Shown here: in pieces, positions 61,492 through 64,000 of the stretch | Position numbering within the stretch: position 1 is the first letter of the stretch | How the letters are laid out: each line of letters starts with the position of its first letter | NCBI GenBank assembly: GCA_013115135.1 | Contig: JABANP010000278.1 | Coordinates: 1 to 64,000, forward strand | Length of the DNA: 64,000 bases | Source: Perkinsus olseni | Taxonomy: Eukaryota; Perkinsozoa; Perkinsida; Perkinsidae | Direction: 5' to 3' | Made by a program: the position numbers and the translations under genes | Notes under the pieces: model-generated | Seen by the model: the letters and a program-made list of their open reading frames with translations, nothing else | Told to the model about the DNA's origin: nothing | Database searches by the model: none

Positions 61492-63090
61492 TCAATAACC
61501 CCAATGATGCATCCCCCTCCCCTCTATCACAATATCCTGGGTTGGCCTGTGCTTCTTTCCCACTGGAACTTGCTCGATTTTCATCAGAGTATCCATCCCG
61601 TCTATCAGCCTGCCGAATACCGTGTACCTGAGACGAGCTCTCCCACCAATACGGTTACGTGTATTAATTATTCATAAACAATAATAATCAACTCTTGTGA
61701 AGAAGATCAGAGAGTGAAGTTCCACATCGCGACATTCACATTCGACAGGTGAGAAACGTGTGATCCGAGAACAGCCCCTTCGCCCTCCCTACTCGATCGT
61801 GTCCCGGTCAGCGCTTCTACACAAATCTTCCCTCACCATTTCCCACAAGCAGTTCAATTCTTCAGCTCGCTTATTTTTTATGCTAATGGCGTCGGAAGCA
61901 CTACCACTCCTTTCCCAAATCCTCCCACCAATACTACACTCCATTAAGATGTGGCTGTCTTCCAAATGTGATGAAGAACTGCGATCCGATCGTATCCGGC
62001 CCTGACAAAGTTGCCATCAAGCGTCACGCGCCACGAAAATATCCATCAACTCACAGAAAAAATAGAAATTTCCCTCTGAAAAACCGTCGTAAAATCGAAC
62101 CCGACGTACCATTGTTAGCGAAACTGAGTATTCCTCGTCGGTCGTGCTTGACCGAAGATACGAACTCGTCAGCCTGTTTGCCGCCTTCCCAATTCTCTCC
62201 TCCCTTCCCTGTGCCGGTGGGGTCCCCTCCCTACACAACGACGACGATGTCCCGAGACACGAAATGATGTCAAAAATGTACTTTTCGAAAAGACCCTCTC
62301 ATCCAATAAGATCTCGAAGTCACAATCCCTTCACTTCCTAACAGAATAATCCCCCATCGACGCGCTCCGCTGATTCCGGCAATTGTTGGTATGAACTTCG
62401 AATGTCGTGTGAACCATTAGAAATTCGAATAAAATTGCCGTTTCTGGTTGTATGGTAATTTAAAAGTCCGATCCAGACTTTTCACCGAGTCATTCCGCGG
62501 TATGAGTCGCCACGCTCATCATCTTGCAGACAGATTTTGACGTAACACAATTTTTCCGATAACACAGTAGATGAGACTTCGGCATCCATATTCCGACCTT
62601 CTGGATACGCAACACGCGTGACCTCAAGATACCCTTCCCTCCCGTTACTACCTGAACCATAAAGCCAGGCATTAGACGATGGAATTTGGTACCATCGTAA
62701 TACCCGGAGGCCGCCAGCGCGAGGAAATTTTTCGACGCATTTGGAACCTGACGAAAATCCAATACGCGAATCGACTTCAACTCGAGGAGAAGGGGAGGGG
62801 ATTCTCCGTGAATTGAGAAAGGAGTGGTATGCACGATGGGCCCAGAACAATGGGAATCCGATACATATAAAAGATGTACTAATTTGAGGTAATTATTATC
62901 AGCAATCTGAAGACCAATGCAACCGGTATCACCTCGAAACGTGAATTGCGAAAGGAGTGGTACGCAGGACCCATCCACAATTGGCTCACAACGAATTGCG
63001 AAAGGAGTGGTAGGTAAATCGCGATATTACCTCTGAACAGAACAACTCAGCCTTCATGTCCCCCAGATTCGTCTTGATAGTTACTGACAT
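61492..63090 (-). CDS. PPIL3: Cyclophilin, PPIL3-type peptidyl-prolyl isomerase, 5 exons
   Basis: Catalyses proline cis-trans isomerisation; PPIL3 proteins are small nuclear, spliceosome-associated cyclophilins. Exons 63090-63031, 62747-62652, 62230-62110, 62001-61938 and 61627-61492 join in phase to 158 codons plus TGA, close to the 161 residues of the human protein. Landmarks: [36 protein letters not shown] with the catalytic Arg of [38 protein letters not shown] with the catalytic [21 protein letters not shown] and the tail [12 protein letters not shown]. The start is the family's MSVT. Intron 1 contains three TACCACTCCTTTC modules, and a fourth lies directly upstream of the ATG. Confidence 0.93.
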
Positions 63091-63107
63091 TTCCGAAAGG
63101 AGTGGTA
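62810..63107. repeat. TACCACTCCTTTCGCAATTC modules (four copies)
   Basis: On the minus strand TACCACTCCTTTC(G/T)CAATTC occurs at 62829-62810, 62962-62943 and 63012-62993 inside PPIL3 intron 1, and TACCACTCCTTTCGG at 63107-63093 just before the ATG. Single plus-strand relatives are at 38994 (upstream of the first SDR) and 61904 (PPIL3 intron 4). Confidence 0.65.
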
Positions 63108-63509
63108 TCAACTCATCCCAAATCCCCATACATCAAATTCATCTATCGCCACCATCAGCCGAAGCAAAAAACATGAATTCCCGATCTACTGTGCGCATGT
63201 ATCATCATCCTCTGGAGTTTCACCATTGATACGTGAAGTGCCGTTTATCCCGAATGCCACGATTGGAAATCTAAACCTTCTGTTTTCTGTATCGCGAATG
63301 AAGCTCCAAAAGCACGACCCACCCCGCCCAAGCCCTTGCAGACCCTCCACGTCCCCACTGACCGCCTGCCTCTCCGCGATTGAATGCACTAGAACCAAAC
63401 AAAGCCCTTGACAACAGCACATTGATTTCATATACATGCTCGAAAGGCGGCAAAAAGCAACACAAATTTATGAATCAAAAATCCTTGCGAAAGCATTTCC
63501 CTATTATAA
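63108..63509. other. Intergenic, no gene recognised
   Basis: Holds a TACGTGAAGTGCCGTTT repeat copy from about 63228. Short frames on both strands have no support. Confidence 0.45.
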
Positions 63510-63938
63510 TCATCTAAAATGGTCCATGAAATTAGCCATCCCCACAACCCCCGTCCCCGTCGGGTCGAATCTTCTAAGTACCGCCGCCTGCTCGGCTAAG
63601 CTGGCTTGCAGTCCATTCTTGTCAAGAGCAGACAGCAGCACGGACGTGTCAATCACCCCAGTGCCCAGTGTATCCAGCTCCGAGAACCCACTGAAAACAG
63701 AAAAAACCCAATTCATTCCGCGCGCGCCCTCTTAATCGATTCCATCTATACCGAATCATGATACTTGCCAAGTACTAGCTTCAACCAAAGATTCCCCGAT
63801 ATTACATTCTCAGAGAGTCCTCATTGACGATGAGTTCTTGAGCCGCCGAGGCCTCCTCGAATAAAGCCGCGAAGAGCTTCTCAATCGGACCGCTGAATCT
63901 CTCCAACAGACACACATCCGGCAACCTGACCAAGGCGA
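63510..63938 (-). CDS. EF-hand-like protein, C-terminal exons, runs off the window
   Basis: Exons 63938-63806 and 63690-63510 join in phase. The reading is ALVRLPDVCLLERFSGPIEK and FAALFEEASAAQELIVNED, then FSELDTLGTGVIDTSVLL, ASLAEQAAVLRRFDPTG and TGVVGMANFMDHFR, stop. Two helix-loop-helix units of EF-hand shape are visible, but both loops are degenerate at calcium ligands (DTLGTGVIDTSV; DPTGTGVVGMAN), so calcium binding is doubtful. The gene continues 5' beyond 64000; a TTTCGTGGCGCG motif at 63961-63977 marks the next intron. Confidence 0.65.
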
Positions 63939-64000
63939 CTGACCTCCCTCCTAGTTCATATTTTCGTGGCGCGCGAGAACTCCTCATACCAATAACGAGA

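Noticed and set aside
1..64000. Spliced-leader RNA gene or SL sequence of perkinsid/dinoflagellate type
   Set aside because: I looked for a CCGTAGCCATTTTGGCTC-like sequence and saw no convincing match, so the organism guess is not supported by it.

Overview
This is nuclear DNA of a protist. Genes are split into many short exons by GT-AG introns of about 44-55 nt or by longer, repeat-laden introns. Splicing factors, a CKS1 and tRNA genes are eukaryotic, and no bacterial operon or organelle gene is present. A perkinsid or other alveolate (Perkinsus-like) is my best guess from intron style, tandem tRNA genes and expanded secreted-protein families; that placement is inference.

Layout. 259-3818 (-): U1-70K in ten exons. 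4503-15583: full-length LTR retrotransposon (BEL/Pao-like pol) with a 4-bp target duplication and an extra W/K/S-rich ORF. 15772-18109: Tc1/mariner-type transposon with 190-bp inverted repeats and a frameshifted transposase, inserted at TA; a related empty site lies near 44175. 18685-19602 (-): secreted-family gene with one in-frame TGA. 21988-23331: inverted-repeat element ending 2 bp from the stop of the six-exon gene 23334-24286. 24598-28594 (-): helical genes, one probably mitochondrial, with a tRNA-Thr(AGU) inside an intron. 29300-31207 (-): one intact and one decayed copy of an unknown gene. 33032-35043 (-): nine-exon drug/metabolite-type transporter. 35869-46487: secreted-protein gene family interleaved with a carbonyl-reductase-like SDR (37437-38895). 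47862-51077 (-): membrane protein and a second SDR. 52773-53316 (-): possible cobalamin-trafficking (CblC-like) exons. 53440-54816 (-): nine tRNA-Arg(UCG) units with a 162-bp period. 56692-63938 (-): CKS1, SNIP1/DAWDLE-like FHA protein, PPIL3-type cyclophilin, EF-hand-like protein.

Most striking pattern. Long introns are built from small dispersed modules, whereas the ~50-nt introns are mostly clean. The modules include a GTATCTT...AAGATAC hairpin, a TTTCGTGGCGCG motif, a GCGCACAGCGAAGA motif, a TACCACTCCTTTCG motif, and, most unexpectedly, antisense tRNA 3' halves. In four introns the 5' splice site falls at or within 2 nt of the complement of tRNA position 72. This suggests intron gain from tRNA-like mobile sequence (introner-like elements).

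Functionally, three of the best-resolved genes (U1-70K, SNIP1, PPIL3) belong to splicing machinery, which fits the intron density. Gene models were derived by hand from reading-frame continuity across GT/AG pairs; where exons join in phase to a full-length protein I regard them as well supported.
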